Shown here one piece after another: positions 53,820 to 62,332 of a stretch of DNA of 64,000 nt. A model generated the notes under the pieces. That model searched no databases. It was not told where the DNA came from and saw only the letters and a list, made by a program, of their open reading frames with translations. Both the position numbers and the translations under genes were made by a program. The stretch is from the NCBI GenBank assembly GCA_903877385.1, contig CAIRDP010000053.1:62001-126000 (forward strand). Direction: 5' to 3'. Numbering within the stretch: position 1 is the stretch's first letter; each line of letters starts with the position of its first letter. This stretch comes from an uncultured Bacteroidales bacterium (GTDB taxonomy: Bacteria; Bacteroidota; Bacteroidia; Bacteroidales; FEN-979).

Positions 53820-54977
53820 ATGGAAAATACATTCCTAAGGTTCAGGACCATTTTTATGGTCATGGCCTTATTGATGGCAATCCAGGCTTGCCTGAACGCC
53901 CAAAACAAAATCGATAGCCTGACCGATGAGTTGAAAACCGAAATATTTACGAAGCTGAAGCATTTTACATTTGGGTTTTATGTGGATGCCTATTATAACG
54001 GGACCATTAACAGCAGGAGTGACACTTCAAACGTGGTGCCTTTCGCAAGCAACTGCCCTGTTCAAAACCAAATCAGGATGAATGTCGCAGCCATCGAGAT
54101 AGGTTATACTGCCGATAAGGTGAGGGGAGCGCTTGCACTTCAGTTCGGCGATGCTCCGAACCTGCTGGCTCTGCCGGAATCCCAGTTCATCAAAAACCTC
54201 AGGCAAGCCAATTTTGGATTTCATGTAAGTAAAAAATTATGGCTTGATTTTGGCTATTTTATTAATCCCGTGGGGTTGGAATCTACATGGCCTGTCCTGA
54301 ACGATCTGAGTACGGTGAGTATTGGCGGGTATTATGAACCGGGGAGCGTGCTGGGAGTAAAACTTACCTGGAATGCGTCTGATAAATTCTGGGGAGGTAT
54401 TATGTTTGGGAATCCTTACTCCCTAGCCTACCAGAAAAACACTCATATAGCTGCCCTTGTATTTGTTTATTATCAACCCATACCCAGGCTTACATTCAGT
54501 TATAATAATGTCTTTGGCAACCAGGCTCTGAAAAATGCACAGATCAACAACGACATTCTATACAATAACTTCATTATTCAGTATAATCCGATCGATCCGG
54601 TTTTCTTCACCGGCCAGCTTGATTTTGCTGCACAAACCAACAGCCGGATGCCTCCCGATACCAATAAAATAGCGACCATGTTCTCAGGTCTGATCGAGGC
54701 AAAGTATGTTTTCCTGTCTAAGTTTGCTATCGTTGGGAGATATGAATTCTTCAATGACTATGATGGTTTTCTTTCAGGTCTGTATTTCTATAATAACAAG
54801 AGGCGTGGACTTCTTACTCAGGGATTTTCGGCCGGCTTCGAATTCAAGCCCATGAAAATAGGTTATATTCGACTGGAATACCGCCATTTATATGCAGATT
54901 CAGGCAATAACATATTCCTGAGCGGGAATAGTGACCAGTTACAGTCTGTCGTTTTCACAACAGGAGTAAGATTCTGA
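53820..54977 (+). CDS. Outer-membrane beta-barrel porin (OmpL-like, bbp2 type)
   Basis: 385 residues. Signal peptide ends near CLNAQN (~28). The mature protein begins with a short amphipathic lead (DSLTDELKTEIFTKLKHFTF), then FGFYVDAYYNGTINSRSD, a pattern of putative beta-barrel porin-2 proteins. Alternating strands such as GALALQFGDAPN, LWLDFGYFINPVGLES, TFSYNNVFGNQAL and YIRLEYRHLYAD continue to the final strand SVVFTTGVRF, which ends in Phe as usual for barrels inserted by BamA. It should form a passive or selective outer-membrane channel. Substrate unknown. Confidence 0.87.
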   Translation: MENTFLRFRTIFMVMALLMAIQACLNAQNKIDSLTDELKTEIFTKLKHFTFGFYVDAYYNGTINSRSDTSNVVPFASNCPVQNQIRMNVAAIEIGYTADKVRGALALQFGDAPNLLALPESQFIKNLRQANFGFHVSKKLWLDFGYFINPVGLESTWPVLNDLSTVSIGGYYEPGSVLGVKLTWNASDKFWGGIMFGNPYSLAYQKNTHIAALVFVYYQPIPRLTFSYNNVFGNQALKNAQINNDILYNNFIIQYNPIDPVFFTGQLDFAAQTNSRMPPDTNKIATMFSGLIEAKYVFLSKFAIVGRYEFFNDYDGFLSGLYFYNNKRRGLLTQGFSAGFEFKPMKIGYIRLEYRHLYADSGNNIFLSGNSDQLQSVVFTTGVRF

Positions 54978-55064
54978 AAATGATATTATTAGAAAGCCCT
55001 ATTAACATCGGGCTCAAGTGGCCAGTCTGGGAAAAACCAGGGTCCCCGACAACCTTCTGCAGGT

Positions 55065-56885
55065 TTATTCTTTAATGACCTTTCTCACTTCAACTTTATC
55101 GTTATTCACGAGCCGGATGGTATAAACACCCTTTGCAAAACCACTCATGTCCAGTTGTGTTTTAGGGTTCATGGCCTGCTGAATTAACACTTCCTGACCA
55201 CTTACATCAAATACGGACAAGGTGCTGTTGCCAGCTGATTGCAATGTTTCGACTGTGAGGATATCTCTTACCGGGTTAGGGTAAATTTTAATTCCACCCT
55301 CACTATTGATGTTTTCTTTAACCCCAACCAGTATGGATTGCAGGCTGACCTGTTCTGAGTTGACAACTTCTTTGGTGGTTAAATCCTGTACCCATGCAAC
55401 CAGTTCATAATCATTTACCAGATCGCCACCCCAGGTGGGATTGTATGTGAATGTTAAAGGAACCGTTACCTGGGTTGCGGTAGATAAATCGACAGGGGTT
55501 CCTGTGGCATCAGGTGCCATGACCCGGCTTACAAATTCCAGGTGGGTTTGTTCCTGCCAGTTTACCATGATATGCGATTGAGTCAACGCTAACTGCAATA
55601 CCAGGTTACTGTTTGCAAAGGGAGTTTCCCCATACCTGTCAACAATAACGTTCAATGTATAGATATTGCCTGCCCTGTAGCCGTCGCCGATAGTGATTCC
55701 AAAGGCAGTTTTAAGGGCAAATTCTGAATTGTATATCGGTAAATATGATGTATACAGGCTGTGTGTATGATCTCCTCCCACAAGCTGTTTGATCCCGTCA
55801 AAAATGGCTGTGGGAAAACCGTTAATATTATAATAGGAGTTCCTCGCATTGGAAGCTGCATAGGCATAATTGTCGCCATTATGATTTTCCACCACTGATA
55901 CCAACTGGCCGCTGTCAACAAGGTCATCGGCACCCATGGCCGCTCCCGGACAATACTGGCACCATGTACCTGTTCCGATTTCCAGCAGAACTCGCTGCTT
56001 ATTATGAGTATAAGTATAAACCGTTTTTACAAGGGTGTCATTTGAATGATCCATGTCAGAGGCCAATGAAGTATAAAATTCCATTTTATATATCGCCTGG
56101 GCTGAGGGGAATGTGAGCGCTGTAAAGTTTACGACAGCCGTATCCCATGAAGCCAGTGTTGACACAGTCTGGCTATTGGAATATATCTCACTGTTGGCAT
56201 AATTATAAATTTTGCAGACTACATCAAACCCGGTTTCAGTATTTAATCCGGTGTTTTTTATTGTGGATGAAGGCGTTACCGGTACAGTATCCGGTAAATA
56301 TTTTGCATTATTGATTGACATGGTCGACATATCGTGGTCAGGGGGAACTACAAGACTTACATCATCCACAAACATATTGTCGCCGTACTGACTGTATCCT
56401 CTCAAAATTAGGTATATGGTTCCTGTAAGGCTGGCCGGAAGAAGATAGCTGTGTTTATACCATCCATCCACTGGGTTGTATCTTTGAATCGTTGCCAACC
56501 ACGTAGCCCCGGTCAAGCTGGCCGCGGAATTATAATAAACGCCGATACTGTCATTATAGATTGGCCAACCCGAATCGGCATATTGCCAGAAACTGAAAAC
56601 ATGTACTGATGAACCGGTAAACGTCAAAGGGGGAGAAACCAGCAAAGCATTCGCTCCGGCCAGATCGTCATAACTATTATATTCAGCCATGCCTGCTCCG
56701 CTGTGCGGGGTGCAAGTTGGGTCCACGCCGGCTGTAACCCGTTTCCACAATCCGGAGCCTCCAACCTGGATGTTCTGCCATCCGGCAGGAGGAAAAGTTG
56801 TTCCGTCAAAACTTTCGCTTAAGGTTTGTGCCCATCCTGAGAAGATAAAGCCCAGTGAAAATAGGACCAAATAAATCTTTTTCAT
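55065..56885 (-). CDS. T9SS-exported protein with cleaved-adhesin-like and Omp28-like domains
   Basis: 606 residues. Signal peptide ends at GWAQT. Residues ~20-185 look like a choice-of-anchor J/cleaved-adhesin module: SFDGTTFPPAGWQNIQ, LLVSPPLTFTG, FVDDVSLVV. The middle (~300-500) has LLEIGTGTWCQYCPGAAMGADDL, VENHNGDNY and INGFPTAIFDG, an Omp28-like thioredoxin-fold segment with a CxxC motif. The end, IKIYPNPVRDILTVE through GVYTIRLV, is a type A T9SS sorting domain. The CxxC might be redox-active or structural. The architecture is common on Bacteroidota surfaces, but the role is unknown. Confidence 0.88.
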   Translation of the reverse strand: MKKIYLVLFSLGFIFSGWAQTLSESFDGTTFPPAGWQNIQVGGSGLWKRVTAGVDPTCTPHSGAGMAEYNSYDDLAGANALLVSPPLTFTGSSVHVFSFWQYADSGWPIYNDSIGVYYNSAASLTGATWLATIQRYNPVDGWYKHSYLLPASLTGTIYLILRGYSQYGDNMFVDDVSLVVPPDHDMSTMSINNAKYLPDTVPVTPSSTIKNTGLNTETGFDVVCKIYNYANSEIYSNSQTVSTLASWDTAVVNFTALTFPSAQAIYKMEFYTSLASDMDHSNDTLVKTVYTYTHNKQRVLLEIGTGTWCQYCPGAAMGADDLVDSGQLVSVVENHNGDNYAYAASNARNSYYNINGFPTAIFDGIKQLVGGDHTHSLYTSYLPIYNSEFALKTAFGITIGDGYRAGNIYTLNVIVDRYGETPFANSNLVLQLALTQSHIMVNWQEQTHLEFVSRVMAPDATGTPVDLSTATQVTVPLTFTYNPTWGGDLVNDYELVAWVQDLTTKEVVNSEQVSLQSILVGVKENINSEGGIKIYPNPVRDILTVETLQSAGNSTLSVFDVSGQEVLIQQAMNPKTQLDMSGFAKGVYTIRLVNNDKVEVRKVIKE

Positions 56886-57245
56886 TTTTTTATGTTTTAA
56901 AATTTCTCTTCTTGTAATGATTTTCCAAATAATCGAATCCCGAACTGAAAGGTTTTCGAATAGTGGTGCAAATTAATCATTTTATCTACCTCATCCATAA
57001 AAATTCATTCTTTTTCTCATGTTTGGGGATGCCGGGCGGATTATACAGGTTATCAGGTTTATACAAAGCTATCCGGATTCCTAAAGGGGTCAGGGCACTA
57101 TCCCGAAAATCCGGAACGTAGAAAACGAAATAATTTTTCAGACAACCAAAATGAATTTTAAAGATCAATAAAACAGATGGCCTGCAAAAGGTAATTGTCC
57201 ATCAGAAAAATACAAGAACCAAAAGTCATTTCTCAAAAGTGAAAA
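56886..57245. other. 360-base intergenic region
   Basis: Divergent, non-coding, AT-rich, between the Omp28-like gene and the FISUMP gene. Short frames are present but none has a family motif, a good start context or a signal peptide. No strong hairpin or promoter pair was found. Confidence 0.4.
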
Positions 57246-58574
57246 ATGAAAACAACCGCATTTTCTATATTAATGGTAATTGCCGTTTTAAATAGTTACA
57301 CACAGAATTATCGGATTATTTTTGCAGGAACAGGTGCGAGCACAAGCATTGATTCCGTGAAAATTGAGAACCTGTCACAATGTACAAGTATGAGCCTTGG
57401 AGGATCAGATACACTAATTCTTGCATCATCCGTTGGGATTAATGAGGAATCCCATCCAAATGATTACCGTTTGAATATTTATCCGAATCCTTCCTCTGGA
57501 TATTGTTCTGCTGAATTTGAGGCCAATTCATCAGGTAATGTATCCATCCTGTTGTACGATATTTCGGGGAAAATGGTCCTCCAAAAAAAAGAATTCATAA
57601 ATGAAGGCCCTCAGATGTTTGTTATGCATGGGATTCATGCAGGCGTGTACAACCTGAACATTGAATCAACAGGATATTTGTATACGGCGAAACTGATCAG
57701 CACTGCATCTTTTCCGGATCAACCCGCAGCAGTGAACATAGAACCTTCAGGCGGTACAAAGATGGGACATTATTTATTGGGACCAACAACCCTGAAAGAT
57801 TCCAGGAAAATCAAATCATTAATCTACATGCAGTACAATGCCGGCGACACACTTAAGCTTACAGGAAAATCAGGAATTTACAGAACTGTCAGTATGCTTA
57901 TTCCAAATCAAAGCCAGACTGTAACTTTCAATTTCGTACAATGCACCGATGCCGACAGCAATCATTATGCGGTTATTCAGATTGGTTCGCAACTATGGAT
58001 GCAGGAAAACCTGAAAACGACCAAATACCGGGACGGGTCGGATATTCCCAATGTGACTGACAGTGCTGCCTGGGGGAATCTCAGCACAGGGGCATGGTGT
58101 GATTATCATAATCTTCCTTCCGAAGGGGAGTATTACGGTCACCTTTACAATTTTTATGCGGTCGCCGATACCCGTAATATCTGCCCGTTAGGATGGCATG
58201 TAGCATCTAACCATGAATGGAACGTAATTGAGAAGTTTCTTGACCCCACTGTTGATACAAACGCTCTTGGTGGTACGGGCCACCTGATCGGAAGGATTTT
58301 AAAAAAAGGCTGTGTTACCCGTTGGGAATACATGGATTCAACCTACGGGTTGAATGCTGTGGGGTTTACTGCCCTCTGTACAAATTACAGGACTGCAACC
58401 GGTTCATGGAGCCTGGCGCCGGATAACAATCACGATGGTAGCTTCTGGACTGCAACATCTCATGATGCCAATTCAGCATGGTTTCGCAGCCTGCGCTGGT
58501 GTTACAACGACATTTATTCTCTGTTTTCCTACAAAAGAGGCGGATCTTCAGTGAGATGCATCAAGGATAATTAA
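57246..58574 (+). CDS. FISUMP protein with an internal T9SS-like domain
   Basis: 442 residues. A signal peptide (~1-20) is followed by a short beta stretch with VKIENLSQCTSMSLGGSDTL. Residues ~76-155 match a type A T9SS sorting domain (LNIYPNPSSGYCSAEF, YDISGKMVLQKKEF, GIHAGVYNLNIESTG), but it is in the middle of the protein. The FISUMP domain fills the C-terminus (~235-442): VIQIGSQLWMQENLKTTKYRDG, GHLYNFYAV, PLGWHVASNHEWNVI, SFWTATSHDANSAWFRSLRW and GGSSVRCIKDN. The internal position of the sorting-like domain makes export by T9SS doubtful unless it is a structural repeat. Confidence 0.88.
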   Translation: MKTTAFSILMVIAVLNSYTQNYRIIFAGTGASTSIDSVKIENLSQCTSMSLGGSDTLILASSVGINEESHPNDYRLNIYPNPSSGYCSAEFEANSSGNVSILLYDISGKMVLQKKEFINEGPQMFVMHGIHAGVYNLNIESTGYLYTAKLISTASFPDQPAAVNIEPSGGTKMGHYLLGPTTLKDSRKIKSLIYMQYNAGDTLKLTGKSGIYRTVSMLIPNQSQTVTFNFVQCTDADSNHYAVIQIGSQLWMQENLKTTKYRDGSDIPNVTDSAAWGNLSTGAWCDYHNLPSEGEYYGHLYNFYAVADTRNICPLGWHVASNHEWNVIEKFLDPTVDTNALGGTGHLIGRILKKGCVTRWEYMDSTYGLNAVGFTALCTNYRTATGSWSLAPDNNHDGSFWTATSHDANSAWFRSLRWCYNDIYSLFSYKRGGSSVRCIKDN

Positions 58575-58700
58575 TCAGTCTTTCACGCAGCGCACCCACA
58601 GGCCCTGGCTCCAGAGGGTTGTCATCCTGTAAACCCCGCGGAAATGCCAATAGAGTTTAACATCTTTGGCCGATCGTAATTGAACAGTTCTATAGTTGTA
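58575..58700 (-). pseudogene. C-terminal fragment of a FISUMP gene
   Basis: On the minus strand, from the TGA at 58577-58575, the frame reads backward into KLYWHFRGVYRMTTLW and the ending GLWVRCVKD. The last five residues, RCVKD, are the FISUMP signature also seen at 23793. There is no start codon and a stop occurs about 43 codons in. It sits tail-to-tail with the intact FISUMP gene at 57246-58574, whose TAA is adjacent. Confidence 0.75.
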
Positions 58701-58784
58701 TTATCAAACTTATAAGATGGTCATCATAAATTGGCGTAATGAGGCCAGATGCTCCTGCTTGTCCGGGTTATTACACGAACTTCT

Positions 58785-59292
58785 TTAAAGTTTAAACGGT
58801 AATGTAAAATAAAATGTACTTCCTTTTCCCTCCTCACTTTCGATCCAAAATTTACCGCCGTGCTTTTCGATGAACTCCTTGCAAATTATTAATCCCAACC
58901 CGGTACTTGGTTCTTTATCAGTTCCCTTTCGGTTTGTGTTCATATCAAGCCGAAAAACATTACCAATCATTTCTTTACTCATCCCTATGCCTGAATCCTT
59001 AATGGAAATCCCGACCCATCCATCGGTCATTGGTTTTGCAGTTACACAAATCTTCCCTGCGGGCTATATTAAACAAACGCAGTGCAGCATCCGAAACCAT
59101 TGTGATTTGCCCTTGTAAATCGGTGACCGTGACATCATCAGGCGAAGCATTGAGAATGGTGTGATAAAGTTCCCCTCTGTTTTGCAAATCGAGAATATCC
59201 TTTTTATACAATGCCATCAGATCATTATGTTCTGCTTGCAATAAGTTCAACTCATCAATGAGTTCCTCTTTAGTACTGGCTTGATAATTCAT
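58785..59292 (-). pseudogene. Histidine kinase with internal deletion (PAS fused to HATPase)
   Basis: From 59292 the frame reads MNYQASTKEELIDELNLL, a coiled coil, and the start of a PAS domain (LYHTILNASPDDVTVTDLQGQI, LFNIARREDL). Near 59045 it runs out of frame, and the overlapping frame 59030-58785 gives VTAKPMTDGWVGISIKDSGIGM, FRLDMNTN, STGLGLIICKEFIEKHGG and GSTFYFTLPFKL, the C-terminal half of a HATPase. The rest of PAS, HisKA with the phospho-His and the ATPase N-box are missing (roughly 200 residues by family comparison). It cannot be an active kinase. Confidence 0.85.
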
Positions 59293-59350
59293 TTCAGCCT
59301 CATTTTCAATTACTAAAATCAGGGTAAATAACGTCTTATGCCATAGGTAG

Positions 59351-59449
59351 TTAGATGTTAGTTTTGATAACCCCTGCCATGATAAACATGCCGGCTAATA
59401 TTACCTGTGCAATCCACAGTATAATATTCAGAACTTTTGTGTTGTTCAT
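59351..59449 (-). pseudogene. Truncated DoxX-family gene (N-terminal 32 residues)
   Basis: The minus frame from ATG 59449 reads MNNTKVLNIILWIAQ, then VILAGMFIMAGVIKT before a TAA at 59353-59351. This is the first helix of DoxX-like membrane proteins, which normally have about 120-130 residues. It begins 20 bases after the QorB-like gene stop codon, so the original pair was probably one operon. The remaining helices are absent from the following sequence. Confidence 0.7.
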
Positions 59450-59468
59450 AGTTTTTGTCTTTTCGATG

Positions 59469-60338
59469 TTATTCGTTGATACCGTATACTGTTTGAAGAA
59501 ATGCTTTCAGAGAAATAGGTTTCCGGCCAAGCAATGATTCCAGTGTTGTGCCCGGAAGATTAAACTCGTCCCGCCTGATGGCTTCAGCAAACGCTGCCGT
59601 GAATCCCACATACATTTCAGGAACCCCTGCTTTGATAAGCTGTTCAGTATATACTTCCTTTGGGGGGTCGAGGTAAGGAATTTTCCTGCCTGATATTTCC
59701 GAAAGAATATTTGCAACATCCGCAAAGGAATATGATATGCCGGATGAAAGGGAATACTCCCTATTGGTGTGGCCTTCCGTTGTAAGCACGTGAGTAGCAG
59801 CCTCGGCTATATCGATGCGAGCAGCAAACGGAGTCTTACCGCTTCCTGAAGGGAAGAAAACACCGGTCTCAGGCAGTTTTTCCCCTAAAAACATCGGGAT
59901 ACATTCAGCATAGAGATTGTTTTTAAGGATGGTATAAGACATTCCTGACTTTTTAATCTGGTTTTCGGCTTTAACATGACCGTCGGCAATAAAGGCAATG
60001 GCAGAATTAAGCGGGTCATTAATGTCGGCACTGGTATATACTATATGTTTAACACCTGCCTTCTGGGCTGCATTGATGGCATTTACATGCTGTCCTCCCC
60101 TGTCGTTCATATCATTGGAAGAGATAAGCAACACCTTTTCAATGCCGGTAAATGCTTTCACCATTGAATCAAAATCAGTGTAATCCCCGGTTCTTATATC
60201 TATTCCTTTGGCAGCAAGATCCGTCGCTTTATCTTTATCCCTTGCCATTGCAGCAATGCTGCTGGATGGTATTTTTTTCAAAAGAAAGTCAATGGCCGCT
60301 TTCCCAAAATGTCCTGTTGAACCTGTTACAAGTATCAT
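59469..60338 (-). CDS. QorB-like NAD(P)H:quinone oxidoreductase (NmrA/SDR family)
   Basis: 289 residues. The N-terminal Rossmann motif is MILVTGSTGHFGKAAIDFL (GxxGxxG). It continues with TDLAAKGIDIRTGDYTDFDSM, ASGVKH-type GVKHIVYTSADIND and TILKNNLYAECIP, matching the atypical short-chain dehydrogenases of the NmrA/QorB (YtfG) type. E. coli QorB reduces quinones with NADPH. The catalytic residues are not clearly conserved in such proteins, so quinone or redox sensing are both possible. It is followed by a broken DoxX gene; DoxX-like proteins often accompany such reductases. Confidence 0.87.
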   Translation of the reverse strand: MILVTGSTGHFGKAAIDFLLKKIPSSSIAAMARDKDKATDLAAKGIDIRTGDYTDFDSMVKAFTGIEKVLLISSNDMNDRGGQHVNAINAAQKAGVKHIVYTSADINDPLNSAIAFIADGHVKAENQIKKSGMSYTILKNNLYAECIPMFLGEKLPETGVFFPSGSGKTPFAARIDIAEAATHVLTTEGHTNREYSLSSGISYSFADVANILSEISGRKIPYLDPPKEVYTEQLIKAGVPEMYVGFTAAFAEAIRRDEFNLPGTTLESLLGRKPISLKAFLQTVYGINE

Positions 60339-60436
60339 ATTTCTATTTTTTAATATGTGATTGGACTAAATTAATTTGATTATGCAAAACAAAGTACGTC
60401 TAAATAATCCAAAATAGAACCTCCGAACATAAATTC

Positions 60437-60444
60437 TATATTTG
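60437..60444 (+). promoter_or_regulatory. Bacteroidota -7 promoter element
   Basis: TATATTTG, exact consensus, 22 bases before the ATG at 60467. It makes the upstream ATG at 60449 an unlikely start. Confidence 0.55.
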
Positions 60445-60466
60445 CAAAATGCTTAATCACATAAAG

Positions 60467-60784
60467 ATGACAAACATGAAATGGTATCACTATGTAGCAA
60501 CATTTTTTGCCGGAGCATTTCTGGTAAATGCACTTCCCCATTTTTTTCATGGCATTTCAGGAGACCCATTCCCGACCCCTTTTTCACATCCTGCCGGTAA
60601 AGGACTTTCTTCCCCATTTGTAAATGTTTTATGGGGTTGCTTTAACCTTGTCGTCGGATATGTTTTGTTATCAGTAAGTAAAACATCTGCCAAAAACAAA
60701 CTTTCAATGCTCGTTTTGTTTTTGGCAGTTTTGGCGATCTCAATACAAATGAGTTTAACTTTTGTGGATAAGGTTAAATTCTAA
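60467..60784 (+). CDS. Small membrane protein, unknown family
   Basis: 105 residues from MTNMKWYH (ATG 60476 is equally possible). Three hydrophobic segments are seen: ~7-25, ~43-65 and ~73-95. The conserved-looking stretch FLVNALPHFFHGISGDPFPTPF, then PAGKGLSSPFVNVLWG, is highly specific and looks like a family signature, but I cannot name the family. It has its own promoter element and lies divergent from the QorB-like gene. Confidence 0.7.
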   Translation: MTNMKWYHYVATFFAGAFLVNALPHFFHGISGDPFPTPFSHPAGKGLSSPFVNVLWGCFNLVVGYVLLSVSKTSAKNKLSMLVLFLAVLAISIQMSLTFVDKVKF

Positions 60785-60879
60785 AGCCAATATCAGTTCA
60801 AGAACTTTTTGCTTACAAAAAAGCAGGTCAGTTATTTTGGTGAATACCTTCATCCTGAATTATATTCCTGTACCAGATG

Positions 60880-62079
60880 TTAAAAACCACCTGCCTGGCC
60901 GGCAAGCCTGTCGTGTTTTGATGTATGTACGTTGGTGAAGCGTTTTACTTCTTTAGCGGGATCAAACATATAACGGAGAGTGGCATGAGTCTTAACAACC
61001 GGTATGTCGAGAAGGCGGTAGATCTTGTTCACGGTCACATTGTAATCTCCAACCCAGGACATGTCAAGATATTTTATCCCATGCTTTTTAAGGGAGTCAA
61101 CCATGGTAAGGAACAACACCCCTGTAACCCCCGACCGCTGGTAATCGGGAACAACGGCTGTAAGAAGCTGCCTTGCCCTGGTAATGGTCCCGGTGTTTTT
61201 ATACCATAGGAATTTTATAATGTTGGGCAGATTAAGTTTCCCGTTACCAAGCTTTTTCAGGACCTGGTTCACATCCGGAAATACCACTACAAGGGCAACG
61301 GGCCGGTCCTGGTCGTAAACGAACCAGATGAATTCCTGGTTTATAATTGCCTTTGCCTTCTTCATGATCTTCTCGATCTCGGAATAATCCAGGGGGGTAT
61401 AATCCTCGTGGAAATCGGCCCATACGGCATTATATACAGTACAGATGTCGTTCAGGTACTTCTCCTTTTTGCTGAAATCGAAATGCTCGAGCCGGAACTT
61501 TTCTTTCAGGTGCATTGAAAATTTGACCTGGCGTTCGGGAAATGGTTTGGCAAGATCAGCCTCGTATGAGAATTGTTCGAAATACGTTTTAAACCCGTAA
61601 GCATCGAAAAGTTCCCTGTAATATGGAAAGTTATATGGCATTCCGTATACCGGCTGTGTAAAGCCTTTGATGAGCAGTCCCCAGTATGTCAGGTTCTCGC
61701 CGAAAGTTATTGGGCCGTCCATGGCTTCCATCCCCTTTGCTTTCAACCATTCGCGGCAGGCATCGAACAGAATGAAGGCGGCCTGGTTGTCGTTCACGCA
61801 TTCGAAGAAACCCAGCCCGCCTGTCGGTTGTTCGGTTTTTGCAGCCTTGCCGCGGTTGTAGAATGCGGCGACCCTGCCAAGCAATCTGCCTTCAACATCC
61901 TTTAAAACCCATCGTATTGCCTCGCCGTCTTTGAAAAGTATGTTGCCTGCAGGATTGAAAACGTCTTCTATGTCGGCGTCCAGCGGACAAACCCAGTTTC
62001 CATCATTCCTGTAAAGTTCTTTCGCGACCCGGTAAAACTCCTGCTTCCCCGGCTTGTCTGTTACTTCGAACAGTTTCAT
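60880..62079 (-). CDS. GNAT-fold-like protein (YghO-type)
   Basis: 399 residues, no signal peptide. The N-terminal third (FYRVAKELYRNDGNWVCPLD, NILFKDGEAIRWVLKD, GRVAAFYNR) and GLGFFECVNDNQAAFILFDACREWLKAKGM resemble the first GNAT-like part of large cytosolic proteins such as YghO. The C-terminal half has TGTITRARQLLTAVVPDYQRSGVTGVLFLTMVDSL and HATLRYMFD, as in an acyl-CoA-binding core with the Q/R-x-x-G-x-G/A loop. Acyl donor and acceptor are unknown. It is transcribed alone, divergent from the FAD reductase gene. Confidence 0.7.
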   Translation of the reverse strand: MKLFEVTDKPGKQEFYRVAKELYRNDGNWVCPLDADIEDVFNPAGNILFKDGEAIRWVLKDVEGRLLGRVAAFYNRGKAAKTEQPTGGLGFFECVNDNQAAFILFDACREWLKAKGMEAMDGPITFGENLTYWGLLIKGFTQPVYGMPYNFPYYRELFDAYGFKTYFEQFSYEADLAKPFPERQVKFSMHLKEKFRLEHFDFSKKEKYLNDICTVYNAVWADFHEDYTPLDYSEIEKIMKKAKAIINQEFIWFVYDQDRPVALVVVFPDVNQVLKKLGNGKLNLPNIIKFLWYKNTGTITRARQLLTAVVPDYQRSGVTGVLFLTMVDSLKKHGIKYLDMSWVGDYNVTVNKIYRLLDIPVVKTHATLRYMFDPAKEVKRFTNVHTSKHDRLAGQAGGF

Positions 62080-62129
62080 GTACTATAGATAGGTTCAATC
62101 GAAGCCAAAATTAAACTAGTTTTTATTCC

Positions 62130-62150
62130 TTTTAAAGATATTCTTTAAAA
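62130..62150. promoter_or_regulatory. Perfect AT-rich palindrome between divergent genes
   Basis: TTTTAAAGA (62130-62138), three bases, TCTTTAAAA (62142-62150): a 9-base perfect inverted repeat, about 51 bases upstream of the GNAT-like ATG (62079) and 183 bases before the FAD reductase start. It may be an operator or a terminator-like site. Confidence 0.4.
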
Positions 62151-62332
62151 GAAATCATTTAGGCAGGAGTGAAACACTTCAGAAAATCAATAGGAACAAG
62201 GGAATTGATTGGATAAAACGAAAGCTTTGACAAATAAATCTTTCCGGGTTAATTAATTGCACTGGCCACTGTCAGTGTCCACCTTCTGCCGATTTTTATT
62301 GCTCACAAAGCATCAGAGTAATTTATATAATA

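Noticed and set aside
59355-59537. Plus-strand 60-codon hydrophobic frame
   Set aside because: It overlaps the QorB-like gene end and the DoxX remnant on the other strand, which explain the sequence better.
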